DNA of 64,000 nucleotides from Planctomycetota bacterium (lineage in GTDB: Bacteria > Planctomycetota > UBA1135). Below the pieces are notes generated by a model. That model was given only the letters and a program-made list of their open reading frames with translations, had not been told where the DNA came from and ran no database searches. Where the stretch lies: assembly GCA_008501825.1 (NCBI GenBank), contig QQUA01000023.1:186001-250000 (forward strand), written 5' to 3'. Numbering within the stretch: the stretch's first letter is position 1; each line of letters opens with the position of its first letter. Below, piece after piece: positions 32,630 through 40,914 of the stretch. A program made the position numbers and the translations under genes.

Positions 32630-33986
32630 GGGCTTGCTGTCGGCGGCGCTGGATTTCCGCCCGAATCTCCTGCAATCGTTGGCCGATCCGGCCTTCCACT
32701 CCCCGAGTGGTGGGATGATAAAAGCTCTGGCCGGCTAATTTTTCCGGCAAGCATTCCATTTCGGTCAAACCATCCTGCTCTTGATGGGCGTGGCGGTAAC
32801 CACGGCCGAAACCTTTTTCTTTCATCATCCGGGTAGGCGCATTGCGCAAGTGCATGGGAACCGGTTCGGCATAACCCTTTCGAATCAAGCCGCGGACTTT
32901 GCCAAAGGCTTGATACACCGCATCGGACTTAGGAGCCACCGCCAGATATACCGCGGCTTCCGCCAAAGCCAACTCCCCTTCGGGACTCCCGAGGAATTGA
33001 AAGGCATCCCGGGCGGACAAGGCCAGGCGCAAAGCGTTGGGATCGGCCAAGCCGACGTCTTCACTGGCCATCCGTACCAATCTTCGAGCTAAATAAAGTG
33101 GATCCTCCCCTCCTTCGAGCATCCGCACCAACCAGTACAAGGCCGCGTCCGGATCGCTGCTGCGAATCGATTTGTGCAAGGCGCTGATGAAGTCGTAGTG
33201 GTTTTCCCCGGCCTTGTCATACAACATGGCCCGCCCTTGAAACACCGACTCCAATACCGAATCCGGTACTTCCTCGGCGACGTCACATAGCCGGGCCGTC
33301 GCCTCCAAAGCCACCAACAGGCGGCGGGCGTCGCCGCTAGCGAAACGGGCCAGAGCCTGGCCCTGCTCCGGTCGTAGCTTCAATTGCATCGCGCCCAAAC
33401 CCCTCGGCCGATCGTTTAAAGCCCGCTCCAACAGTTGCAACAGCTCCTCTTCCGTCAGAGGTTGAAGGATATGAACCGACAAGCGAGACAAAAGAGGGCC
33501 GATGATTTCGAACGAAGGGTTTTCGGTGGTCGCCCCGATTAAAACAATGTCTCCCTTTTCCACGAAAGGAAGAAAAGCATCTTGTTGAGCTTTGTTAAAG
33601 CGATGGATTTCGTCCACGAACAACAAGGTGCCGCGACCGTTTTGGCGCCGAACTTGCTGAGCTTCGGCCATGGCCTGACGGACGTCCTTGATGCCGCTGA
33701 GTACGGCGGAAAAAGGCCGGAAGTTCATGTCCGCACCCTTGGCAAGCAAGAGCGCCAAAGTTGTTTTTCCGGTTCCGGGAGGGCCCCAAAGCACCATCGA
33801 ATGACAACGGCCTTGGGCAAGATCTTTGGCCAGGGCGCCCCCTTCTCCGAGCAAGTGCTTTTGCCCCAGGACTTCCGCCAAAGATTGGGGGCGTAACCTT
33901 TCCGCCAGCGGTGCGTCTTCCCTGGGTGGGCGGGTTGGATCGTTGAGGTCCAAGCCGGTGGGCCCGAATAAATCGCCGGCGCTCAT
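32607..33986 (-). CDS. rarA: Replication-associated recombination protein RarA (MgsA)
   Basis: AAA+ ATPase acting at stalled replication forks. The 459-residue protein contains PLAERLRPQSLAEVLGQKHLLG, Walker A WGPPGTGKTTLA, Walker B LLFVDEIHRFNKAQQDAFLP, sensor GATTENPSFE, RLSVHILQPLTEEEL, GDARRLL, and the C-terminal MASEDVGLADPNALRLA. Start ATG at 33986 gives the normal N-terminus; the frame is open far upstream, but that is a shadow of the methylase gene. It overlaps the preceding methylase by ATGA. Confidence 0.95.
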   Translation of the reverse strand: MSAGDLFGPTGLDLNDPTRPPREDAPLAERLRPQSLAEVLGQKHLLGEGGALAKDLAQGRCHSMVLWGPPGTGKTTLALLLAKGADMNFRPFSAVLSGIKDVRQAMAEAQQVRRQNGRGTLLFVDEIHRFNKAQQDAFLPFVEKGDIVLIGATTENPSFEIIGPLLSRLSVHILQPLTEEELLQLLERALNDRPRGLGAMQLKLRPEQGQALARFASGDARRLLVALEATARLCDVAEEVPDSVLESVFQGRAMLYDKAGENHYDFISALHKSIRSSDPDAALYWLVRMLEGGEDPLYLARRLVRMASEDVGLADPNALRLALSARDAFQFLGSPEGELALAEAAVYLAVAPKSDAVYQAFGKVRGLIRKGYAEPVPMHLRNAPTRMMKEKGFGRGYRHAHQEQDGLTEMECLPEKLAGQSFYHPTTRGVEGRIGQRLQEIRAEIQRRRQQAPNSDPDA

Positions 33987-34792
33987 GAATCTTCCACCGG
34001 AGCCGAATTCCCGAGAACGAAGGCGCAAACCGCCGCCGCCGTGGCCACGTTGAGCGACTCCACTCCCCGGTCCATGACGATGCCGATTTTGCGCTGGCAG
34101 CTCTGCTCCAAATAGGGCGTGAGCCCGCGGCCCTCCTCGCCCAGCAGCAAAACCACCGGCTCGCTTCGCCGAACTCGGCGAAGATCCTCGCCCCCGGCAT
34201 CGGTGGCCCAAATGTGCACCCCGTTCCGGCGGCAGCAAGCGACCAAATCGGCTTCCGTCAGTCCATCCGCCACCGGAAGGCGAAAGGTGGTCCCGCTGGC
34301 CCCGCGAAGGGCTCGAGGATGCCAAGGCGAAGCTCCTCCCTTCAAAGCGAAGAAGGCCCGAGCGCCCAAACCGGCGGCCACTCGAACCATGGCCCCGGTG
34401 TTGCCGGGATCTTGCACCCCGGCGGCCACCAGGATCCAAGCCTTCCGCGCCGCAGCTTGCTCCACCGAAGCCTGCCAATCCGAACTTGGCCGCGGCGCCA
34501 CCGCCAAGAGTCCGGGAGGGCTGTCCAGATCGCTCACTTCCCGCAATAAGCGCGGATCGCAGGGGCGGCAATCGAGCTCCGGCGACACCAGGGCCTGCAG
34601 TTTGTCCTTTTCGGCCGAGCTCCAGTCGGAGTCGAACAAAACCCATTTGGGCGCGAACCCGGCAGCCAGGGCTTCCTCCAACAAATGCAGGCCTTCCAGC
34701 AGCAAATCCTCCCGATTGCGGCCGGAGCGGATAGCCCGCACCGACTTCAATCGAGGATTTTGAGGAGAAAGGACAGGCTCCACGGCGGCCAT
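33983..34792 (-). CDS. TrmH/SpoU-family RNA 2'-O-methyltransferase
   Basis: A 269-residue SPOUT methylase. An N-terminal substrate-binding domain (NPRLKSVRAIR ... LEGLHLLEEAL) is followed by the knotted domain with motif 1 QDPGNTGAMVRVAAGLGA, motif 2 LLLGEEGRGL and motif 3 GVESLNVATAAAVCAFVLG. This matches 23S rRNA or tRNA ribose methylases (RlmB/TsnR-like); the modified base is not predictable. The ATG has no Shine-Dalgarno but TAAAAT ends exactly 6 bases upstream. Co-transcribed with rarA. Confidence 0.9.
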   Translation of the reverse strand: MAAVEPVLSPQNPRLKSVRAIRSGRNREDLLLEGLHLLEEALAAGFAPKWVLFDSDWSSAEKDKLQALVSPELDCRPCDPRLLREVSDLDSPPGLLAVAPRPSSDWQASVEQAAARKAWILVAAGVQDPGNTGAMVRVAAGLGARAFFALKGGASPWHPRALRGASGTTFRLPVADGLTEADLVACCRRNGVHIWATDAGGEDLRRVRRSEPVVLLLGEEGRGLTPYLEQSCQRKIGIVMDRGVESLNVATAAAVCAFVLGNSAPVEDS

Positions 34793-34798
34793 AACCGC

Positions 34799-34804
34799 AT
34801 TTTA
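34799..34804 (-). promoter_or_regulatory. Putative -10 element, leaderless methylase/rarA transcript
   Basis: On the minus strand TAAAAT, then GCGGTT, then the ATG at 34792. No Shine-Dalgarno. It lies within 42 bases shared with the divergent rsgA. Confidence 0.5.
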
Positions 34805-34819
34805 GGCTCGTGCCCGGTC

Positions 34820-34825
34820 TACAAT
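34820..34825 (+). promoter_or_regulatory. Putative -10 element of rsgA
   Basis: TACAAT ends 9 bases before the rsgA ATG at 34835, implying a leader of about 3 bases. No Shine-Dalgarno. Confidence 0.45.
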
Positions 34826-34834
34826 TTGCCATTC

Positions 34835-35785
34835 ATGTCGGCCACGGCCCCCCCCATCGAAGCTCTTGTCGTCAGAGTGGACGCCCGCCAGTGCGAGGTG
34901 CGCCTGCGCGGGGAAGTGGTGCCGGCACGCATGCGGGGCCGACTCTTTGAAGAGCGCAGCGAGGACAAAGTTCCGGTGGCGGTAGGAGATCAAGTCCTTT
35001 TGTCGGAAGACGGGGACGGCTTGGCCATCGAAACCATTCAACCCCGACGCAACTTATTCGCCCGCCGCGCCGCCGGAGAAGAAATCCGGCGCCAGCCCCT
35101 GGCCGCCAACGTGGACCAAATCGTGGTGGTTTCCTGTTTCGGCTACCCGCCTTTTTCTTCGATCACTACCGATCGAATTCTGGTGGCGGCTTCCTTTCAT
35201 CAAATCCCGGCGGCGATCGTGTTGAACAAAATCGATCGCGGCAAAAAGAAAACCATCGACGCCATTCACCGAACCTACCAACAAGCCGGCTATCCGGTTT
35301 ACTTGACTTCAGCGACAAAGGAACAAGGTATTTCGGAACTGCGCAACTTGTTGCGAGATCGCACCAGCGTGGTTTACGGGTTGAGCGGTGCCGGCAAATC
35401 CACTTTGATCAATTTAGTGCAACCGGGTTTGTCCCTGAAAACTGGAAACGTTTCCAAGTCGCTGAAATCCGGACGCCATACCACCACCTTTGCCAGGCTA
35501 TATGAATTGGAAATGGGCGGAGCCGTGGTCGATACTCCCGGCGTGAGAGTTTTCCGCCCTTATGGCATCCCGCCTCACGAGTTACGCCTTCACTTTCCGG
35601 AATGGAAGTTGGCCAGCGAGCCTTGCCGCTTTCATTCTTGCACCCACCGGGAAGAACCAGATTGTCAAATTCGCGCCTTGGTGGAAGCGGGCCAATTGGC
35701 GGAGAGCCGCTATCGCTCCTACCAGCAAGTGCTTCAGGAATTGGAAGAAATCTACGGCGGTACCGGCCGCCGGGAACCGCATTAA
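34835..35785 (+). CDS. rsgA: Ribosome small-subunit biogenesis GTPase RsgA
   Basis: A 316-residue circularly permuted GTPase that checks late 30S assembly. N-terminal OB fold (VVRVDARQCEVRLRGEVVPARMRG); G4 motif NKID precedes the P-loop GLSGAGKSTL, then TTTFARLYEL and G3 DTPGVR. The C-terminal zinc site is CRFHSCTHREEPDC. Length and order are standard. ATG at 34835 starts the OB fold. The stop shares the bases TTAA with the stop of the convergent ispH. Confidence 0.96.
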   Translation: MSATAPPIEALVVRVDARQCEVRLRGEVVPARMRGRLFEERSEDKVPVAVGDQVLLSEDGDGLAIETIQPRRNLFARRAAGEEIRRQPLAANVDQIVVVSCFGYPPFSSITTDRILVAASFHQIPAAIVLNKIDRGKKKTIDAIHRTYQQAGYPVYLTSATKEQGISELRNLLRDRTSVVYGLSGAGKSTLINLVQPGLSLKTGNVSKSLKSGRHTTTFARLYELEMGGAVVDTPGVRVFRPYGIPPHELRLHFPEWKLASEPCRFHSCTHREEPDCQIRALVEAGQLAESRYRSYQQVLQELEEIYGGTGRREPH

Positions 35786-36972
35786 GTTTCTTTCGCCAAA
35801 GTTTCGGAACAACCGGCGACTTCCGCCACTCGTTCCATCACTCGCCCCAAAATGGCGTCGGGCGTAGAAGCCCCGGCGGTAAACGCCACCGTCACCCGAC
35901 CTTCTGCCGGAAGCCAGTTTTCCGCGGTCAAGATTTCTCCGCTGTCCCGATCCCGATGCTGAATCCAACCGGGATGAATGCACTCCGGGCCTTCAATGTG
36001 AAAAGAAGCCACCCCTTGAGCATCTCCGACTCGGGCGAGGTTGCGGGTATTGGATGAATCGTAGCCGCCGACCACCAAGAAAAGTTGCACGCCGCCGGCC
36101 ACCACTTCGGTGGCTGCATCTTGGTTGTCTTGAGTGGCTCGGCAAATCGTGTCGAAATCTCGGAAGTTCTTTTCCAAGGCGGCTTCTCCGCCACGGCGCT
36201 GAAAAGCCAATCGCAATCGATCGGCAATGGCTCTCGATTCGCTGGCCAGCATTGTGGTTTGATTGATCAAACCGATTTTTTGCAGATCGCGTTCCGGCAC
36301 GAAATCTTCCGGGGTGGCGCAATCGTGCAAGCGGTTTTGAAAACGATCGCCATCGATTTCTCCTTCCAAATACAAAGCCAAGGCTTCCGCTTCTTGAAGA
36401 TCGTGGACGACCACGAATTGCCCCCCATGATGGCGCACCAGAGAACAAGTCGAACGGGTTTCGTCATGCCCCACCGTGCCGTGAATGATGGTGGTGAATC
36501 CTTCTCGAATGTATTTCTGCGTGCGCTTGTGAGGTTTGATGACCCAGGGGCAGGTGGTATCCACCACTTCAACTCCGCGATCCTTCAAAAATTGGATTTC
36601 TTCCACCTCCGCCGAAAAGGCCGGCACGATCACTACGTCTTGAGGGCCGAGAGAATCCAGGGCCCCCGCTTCCGCTTTCGGACCTTTCAAAAAGCGAATC
36701 CCAAGCTTGCCCATGTCGGCGTTGACCTTGGGATTGTGAATGATCGAATTCAACAGCCACATCGGACGGCCGGGAAAACGGCGGCGGGCTTCCTCGACCA
36801 TGGCCAAAGCTCGGTCCACTCCCCAACAAAAACCGAATTCTCGGGGAAGGCGCAAGGTTAAACGGCCGACCTCCAAGCTGCCCATCTGGCGCAACTGATC
36901 CACCAATTCATTGCGATAGGTGTAACGGCTGGCTTCCCCGTAACCGTCTTGGTCCAAGTGCTTCGCATCCAT
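35782..36972 (-). CDS. ispH: 4-hydroxy-3-methylbut-2-enyl diphosphate reductase IspH
   Basis: Last step of the MEP pathway, an iron-sulfur enzyme giving IPP and DMAPP. The 396-residue protein is the long form found in cyanobacteria and plastids (the E. coli enzyme is about 316). Cluster cysteines: FGFCWGVDRAL, VVDTTCPWVIKPHK and FDTICRATQDNQDA. Other motifs: NSIIHNPKV, IHGTVGHDET, and QTTMLASES. The segment between HDET and QTTML is expanded. It lies 7 bases after folC on the same strand. Confidence 0.94.
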   Translation of the reverse strand: MDAKHLDQDGYGEASRYTYRNELVDQLRQMGSLEVGRLTLRLPREFGFCWGVDRALAMVEEARRRFPGRPMWLLNSIIHNPKVNADMGKLGIRFLKGPKAEAGALDSLGPQDVVIVPAFSAEVEEIQFLKDRGVEVVDTTCPWVIKPHKRTQKYIREGFTTIIHGTVGHDETRSTCSLVRHHGGQFVVVHDLQEAEALALYLEGEIDGDRFQNRLHDCATPEDFVPERDLQKIGLINQTTMLASESRAIADRLRLAFQRRGGEAALEKNFRDFDTICRATQDNQDAATEVVAGGVQLFLVVGGYDSSNTRNLARVGDAQGVASFHIEGPECIHPGWIQHRDRDSGEILTAENWLPAEGRVTVAFTAGASTPDAILGRVMERVAEVAGCSETLAKET

Positions 36973-36979
36973 GGCTGAT

Positions 36980-38224
36980 TCAGGAGAGGGCTTCGGGATC
37001 GGCGGGACGGAGGAAACCGACCAGGTAGGTGGAGCCGGTCACCAACAAAACCTCCGGCTCCGGAGGCAGAACAGGTAGCGGCAGTGCCCGGGCGCCGAAA
37101 ATTTGGGCCAGAGCCACCGGATCCGCCGACTGGGGATGATCTCCGGCAGGGGCGGTGTACCAGAGTTCTGAACGGGGAATCGGCCCCAAAGCCGCAGCCA
37201 GTTCCTCGGCATCCTTGTCGGCTCTCAAGGCCAAGACCACGCCCCTCCGCTGCTTAGGATAAAGCCGGCGGTAAGCCAAGATGACTTGTTGCAAGGATGT
37301 CCGGGTGTGGGCCACGTCGTAGATCACGGTGCGACCCCGGGAATCGGCCCGGACTTCAAAACGTCCCGGCACTTGCAAAGCCACCGGCTCCATGGTCTGC
37401 AAACAGGCCGCCGCCCGGCCCCAGCCGGGAGCAGCCTGCGGCTGAGTGGCCAAATCCGCCAGCATGGCTTTGGCCAGGGCGAGGTTGCGGGCCATAAACG
37501 GCAACGGCCCGGCCTGCTTGGCGTCCTCGGGCGTCGGCCCTTCCGGCCAGCCGGGGAGTTCCTGCAGCTCCTGGCCCAAATCCCCCGCTTTGCCTTGCAG
37601 CACCGAACGCGCACAGTGGTCGGTTTCCAAACCGCTCCAAAGGCGGGCCCCGGTTTTGTAAATGCCGGCCTTCTCCTTGGCGATGGAAGGCAAATCCCGG
37701 CCCAGGACCTCGGTGTGTTCGGCTTCGATCGAAGTCACGGCTGCGGCCAGAGGCTGCACCACGTTGGTGCTATCCAGACGGCCCCCCAAGCCGACTTCCA
37801 CCACCCAGGCATCGCAGCCTTGTTGGCGAAACAGCAATAAGGCGGTGGCGGTCAGCAGATCGAAAAAGGTCTCGCTGCCGTTCGAGGCCGCCAAGACCGG
37901 CTCCAGGGCTCGGGCCCAAGCCGCATCCGGAGCCGGGCGGCCGCCGACCTGGATCCGCTCCCGCCAGTGGTGCAAATGGGGCGAGGTGTAGAGCCCGGTC
38001 TTCCATCCGGCGGCCCGAAGTCCCCGCTCCAGGTAATGGGCGGTGCTGCCCTTCCCTTTGGAGCCGGCCAGGTGCAGCACCTTGGCTTGATGATGGGGAT
38101 TTCCGACCGCCGCCAGCACCCGCTCCACCCCGGCCAGATCCAGCCGCAAGCCCCGGGGCCGCCGGCAGCTCTCGTAGTCGGTCCGCTCCATCAATTGGGA
38201 CCACAAGGCCTCCAGGCTCACCAT
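36980..38224 (-). CDS. folC: Folylpolyglutamate synthase / dihydrofolate synthase FolC
   Basis: Mur-ligase-family enzyme adding glutamate to folates. A 414-residue protein from ATG 38224. Motifs: ATP loop LAGSKGKGSTAHYLERGLRAAG, LYTSPHLHHWRERI, WVVEVGLGGRLDSTNVV, then SIEAEHTEVLGRDLPSIAKEKAGI and the C-terminal YDVAHTRTSLQ. TAAGAT ends 8 bases before the ATG with no Shine-Dalgarno. Leads the folC-ispH pair. Confidence 0.93.
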   Translation of the reverse strand: MVSLEALWSQLMERTDYESCRRPRGLRLDLAGVERVLAAVGNPHHQAKVLHLAGSKGKGSTAHYLERGLRAAGWKTGLYTSPHLHHWRERIQVGGRPAPDAAWARALEPVLAASNGSETFFDLLTATALLLFRQQGCDAWVVEVGLGGRLDSTNVVQPLAAAVTSIEAEHTEVLGRDLPSIAKEKAGIYKTGARLWSGLETDHCARSVLQGKAGDLGQELQELPGWPEGPTPEDAKQAGPLPFMARNLALAKAMLADLATQPQAAPGWGRAAACLQTMEPVALQVPGRFEVRADSRGRTVIYDVAHTRTSLQQVILAYRRLYPKQRRGVVLALRADKDAEELAAALGPIPRSELWYTAPAGDHPQSADPVALAQIFGARALPLPVLPPEPEVLLVTGSTYLVGFLRPADPEALS

Positions 38225-38232
38225 GGGCGGCG

Positions 38233-38238
38233 ATCTTA
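38233..38238 (-). promoter_or_regulatory. Putative -10 element of folC
   Basis: On the minus strand TAAGAT, 8 bases, then the ATG at 38224. Implies a leader of about 2 bases. Confidence 0.4.
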
Positions 38239-38323
38239 GCCTGGCGGCAGAAAGCTTGTGACGGCGGTGGAATTCATCCGATATGGTTTCTAGGGAAGGA
38301 TTGAAGAGCGAATCGAAACCACC

Positions 38324-38779
38324 ATGAGGCAAGGCTTTCGGCCCGCAGACCTGGGAGACTTCGGACTTCGACACGAAGTCAATGTGTTCGTATTCCGCCA
38401 AGGGCGGCGGGGCGTGGAGTACCTCTTGCTACAAAGCGGCCCAGCCTTCGACTCGCTGTGGCGGCCGGTGGTTCGGGCGGTGGATTTGGACGAAGACCTG
38501 CGCCGGGCGGCGGTTCGCGGGGTGCAGAGCCAAACCGGTTTGGATCAGGCCTTTCACTTGATCACCCCGGAAACCGCCATCGTGCAAACCATTGGGGACC
38601 TGCAACTGGTGGGGTGGCCGTTCGGCTTCATGTTGCGCCAACCCTGGTCCCGGGCGCTACGAAAGCGCGGCTCCAAAGGCCTGCAGTGGCTGGATTTCCA
38701 GAAAGCTCTGCTCCACCTCAGCGCCTCAGGGCACCGCCAAAACCTGCTCCAGGTGCATTGGAAGGTCCGAGCCGCTTAA
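38324..38779 (+). CDS. Nudix-fold protein with degenerate catalytic box
   Basis: A 151-residue protein. The N-terminal strands (EVNVFVFRQGRRGVEYLLLQSG) and the position LWRPVVRAVDLDEDLRRAAVRGVQSQTGL fit a Nudix fold, but the REXXEE metal motif reads RGVQSQT: all catalytic glutamates are gone. It probably binds rather than cleaves a nucleotide-like ligand, or has a regulatory role. The remainder (GDLQLVGWPFGFML) is compatible with the late strands of the fold. It stands alone, convergent with lpxD. Confidence 0.6.
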   Translation: MRQGFRPADLGDFGLRHEVNVFVFRQGRRGVEYLLLQSGPAFDSLWRPVVRAVDLDEDLRRAAVRGVQSQTGLDQAFHLITPETAIVQTIGDLQLVGWPFGFMLRQPWSRALRKRGSKGLQWLDFQKALLHLSASGHRQNLLQVHWKVRAA

Positions 38780-38835
38780 CGGGCTTTTTCGGTCAAATCG
38801 ACGAATCGGCCATCAATTCGCAAAATATACCGAAC

Positions 38836-39900
38836 TCAAGGTTCAGCCTGAGACCGGCCTCTTCGATCAGTCTCCTTCTTTTTCACCATGCGGCGCAGCC
38901 AGGCCCGAGCCCGCATCTCCAGCGACAGCGGCCAAGCCGGAAATCCGGCCCAGCGAGCCCCGGACGGAACGTCGCTGAGAGCCCCGGCTCCCCCGGCCAA
39001 TTGAGCTCCGCGACCGACGGTCAGGTGGCCACCGGTGCCGGCCCGGGCCCCAAGGACCACTCCGTCTTCCAACACCGTGGAACCGGCCAGGCCGACCTGC
39101 CCGCAAATCACCACGGCCCGGCCGATGCGGCAGTTGTGACCGATTTGGACTTGGTTGTCGATCACCGTGCCGGAACCGATGACGGTGGCGCCGAAGGTGC
39201 CTCGATCGATGGCGGTCAGAGCTCCGATTTCCACCTGATCGCCGATTTCCACCCAGCCGATCTGGGGCATTTTTTGGTGCCGGCTGCCATCCCAGATGTA
39301 GCCGAAGCCATCGCTGCCGATGACGCAGTTGGCGTGGATCTCGCACTGACGCCCTATGCGGGTTCCGGCGTAAAGGCGAACCCCCGGATGGAAATAGCTG
39401 TCTTCTCCGATCCGGCAATCCTCGCCGACGCTGACGTTGGCGCTGAGGACCGAGCCGGAAGCAATTTTGGCCCCGGCTCGAACCACGCAACCCGGTCCGA
39501 TGGAGGCCTTCGGATCGATCTCGGCCTGCGGATCCACCCAAGCTGCCGGATCCACTCCCGGGCGGTAGCGAGGCGGCCCCGGATGAAAGTGTTGGGAAAG
39601 CCGGGCGGCGGCCAGGTCCGGCCGCGGCACCACCACCAAAGCCCTCCCCGGAACCGGCTCGGCTTCGGCCACCAGGATCAACCCTGCCCGACTGCGAGCA
39701 AAAGCGTCGGCCAAACGCTGGTGGGCGGCGCCGGAACGGATGCCCGGGTCAGCCATGAAGAAACTGGCTTGGTCCGGCCCGGCTTGGGTCAGTTCTTGGA
39801 CCCCTCGAATCGGTCCCGGGGCTTCGCCAAGCAAACGGCCCCCCACCAGTTCCGCCACTTCCTCCGCGGAAAGGATTGCGTCCGGTTGCGATGGTTCCAT
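38836..39900 (-). CDS. lpxD: UDP-3-O-acylglucosamine N-acyltransferase LpxD
   Basis: Third step of lipid A synthesis, transferring a hydroxyacyl chain from ACP. The 354-residue protein has an N-terminal uridine-binding domain followed by a left-handed beta helix of hexapeptide repeats (VDPQAEIDPKASIGPGCVV onward). The catalytic histidine lies in VQIGHNCRIG, and IGSDGFGYIWDG and AIDRGTFGATVIG are family signatures. This is direct evidence for an LPS-type outer membrane. It lies 25 bases behind the exchanger gene. Other lpx genes are not in the window. Confidence 0.95.
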   Translation of the reverse strand: MEPSQPDAILSAEEVAELVGGRLLGEAPGPIRGVQELTQAGPDQASFFMADPGIRSGAAHQRLADAFARSRAGLILVAEAEPVPGRALVVVPRPDLAAARLSQHFHPGPPRYRPGVDPAAWVDPQAEIDPKASIGPGCVVRAGAKIASGSVLSANVSVGEDCRIGEDSYFHPGVRLYAGTRIGRQCEIHANCVIGSDGFGYIWDGSRHQKMPQIGWVEIGDQVEIGALTAIDRGTFGATVIGSGTVIDNQVQIGHNCRIGRAVVICGQVGLAGSTVLEDGVVLGARAGTGGHLTVGRGAQLAGGAGALSDVPSGARWAGFPAWPLSLEMRARAWLRRMVKKKETDRRGRSQAEP

Positions 39901-39925
39901 GGCCTCAGCTTAAAAAGGCCCGGCC

Positions 39926-40891
39926 CTAAGGACCGCGGAAGATCCAGGCGGCGCTGGCCAGATAGCCGGCCAGCATGAAGAGACCCAAGCCCTGGCTCCA
40001 AATCAGGGAACGGCGTCCAAGCCGGGCTCCGTAGATCGGCAACACCGGCAACAAGCAGGCCACCGCATTGACCCACAACATGGGTCCCAATCCCCCAGGC
40101 GGCAGGCTTTCCCGGGCCAACAAGGCGGCACTGCCTCCGACGATCAGCAGATTGAAGGCGTTGGAGCCGAATACATTGCCGAGAACCGCTCCCGGGTGAC
40201 CGTGACGAACGGCCCGCAATGAGGTGAACAACTCCGGCGCCGAAGTTCCGACCGCCGCCACCAAGTAGCCGGTAAAGCCCTCTTGCCAACCCATCCAAGC
40301 GGCCACGTCCAAAGCACCTTTTTTGAAGGCTTCAGAAGCCAAAGCCAGGATGGCGAAACCGGCCACCATCAACCAAGCGTTCCAACTTGGAGGAGATTGG
40401 GGCGCGGCACTTTCGGCTTCCGGAAGCATGTCCTCCTCTTCCACCGGAAGTTTGCCGGCGCGGAAACTCACCGCCACCATCCAAACGTAGGCCAGCAACA
40501 ACAGCGGGCCGGCCTGCCACGGAATTTCAGTGCCGCCAAAACACCAAAAGGCACCTCCGGCGCCCAAGAAAAGCGGCAAACCGGTGGCCCAGGAGGAAGC
40601 TTGCAACTGGCCGCCGACGCGCGGATGGATCAACAACACGGCCCCGACCACGACCGCGCTGTTAAAGGCATTGGATCCGAAAATATTTCCCAAAGCCAAG
40701 GCCGGGTGATCCGGTGCCGCCACGGCGGAAACGAAAAACTCCGGTAAGGAGGTGCCGAGGGCCAACAACACCAAGCCGGTCAACCAAGACGGCCAGCGCC
40801 AATGTTTGGCCAATCCCAATGCCCCCTTGACCGCCAATTCGGCCCCGGCCAAAAGCCCCACCAAACCCAGAAGCAAGTACAGGATGCCCAT
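39926..40891 (-). CDS. CaCA-family sodium/calcium exchanger (YrbG-like)
   Basis: A 321-residue inner-membrane antiporter with about ten hydrophobic helices in two inverted halves. Each half carries an alpha repeat: LALGTSLPEFFVSAVAA with GNIFGSNAFN, and VAAVGTSAPELFTSLRAV with GNVFGSNAFN. The glutamates in SLPE and SAPE are the ion ligands. The central loop is acidic. The start ATG is 23 bases from the divergent amidotransferase gene, with overlapping -10-like boxes between. Confidence 0.9.
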   Translation of the reverse strand: MGILYLLLGLVGLLAGAELAVKGALGLAKHWRWPSWLTGLVLLALGTSLPEFFVSAVAAPDHPALALGNIFGSNAFNSAVVVGAVLLIHPRVGGQLQASSWATGLPLFLGAGGAFWCFGGTEIPWQAGPLLLLAYVWMVAVSFRAGKLPVEEEDMLPEAESAAPQSPPSWNAWLMVAGFAILALASEAFKKGALDVAAWMGWQEGFTGYLVAAVGTSAPELFTSLRAVRHGHPGAVLGNVFGSNAFNLLIVGGSAALLARESLPPGGLGPMLWVNAVACLLPVLPIYGARLGRRSLIWSQGLGLFMLAGYLASAAWIFRGP

Positions 40892-40900
40892 GGAGCGGCC

Positions 40901-40907
40901 TAGTATA
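40901..40907. promoter_or_regulatory. Overlapping divergent -10 elements
   Basis: TAGTATA within the near-palindrome CCTAGTATAGG serves as TAGTAT on the plus strand (8 bases before ATG 40915) and TATACT on the minus strand (10 bases before ATG 40891). The two genes are only 23 bases apart. Confidence 0.5.
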
Positions 40908-40914
40908 GGCCGCC

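Noticed and set aside
33987..34832. 280-residue N-terminal extension of RarA
   Set aside because: Overlaps the methylase gene; RarA homology begins at 33986.
38458..39978. 506-residue open frame on the plus strand over lpxD
   Set aside because: Mirror frame of lpxD caused by high GC; no family features.
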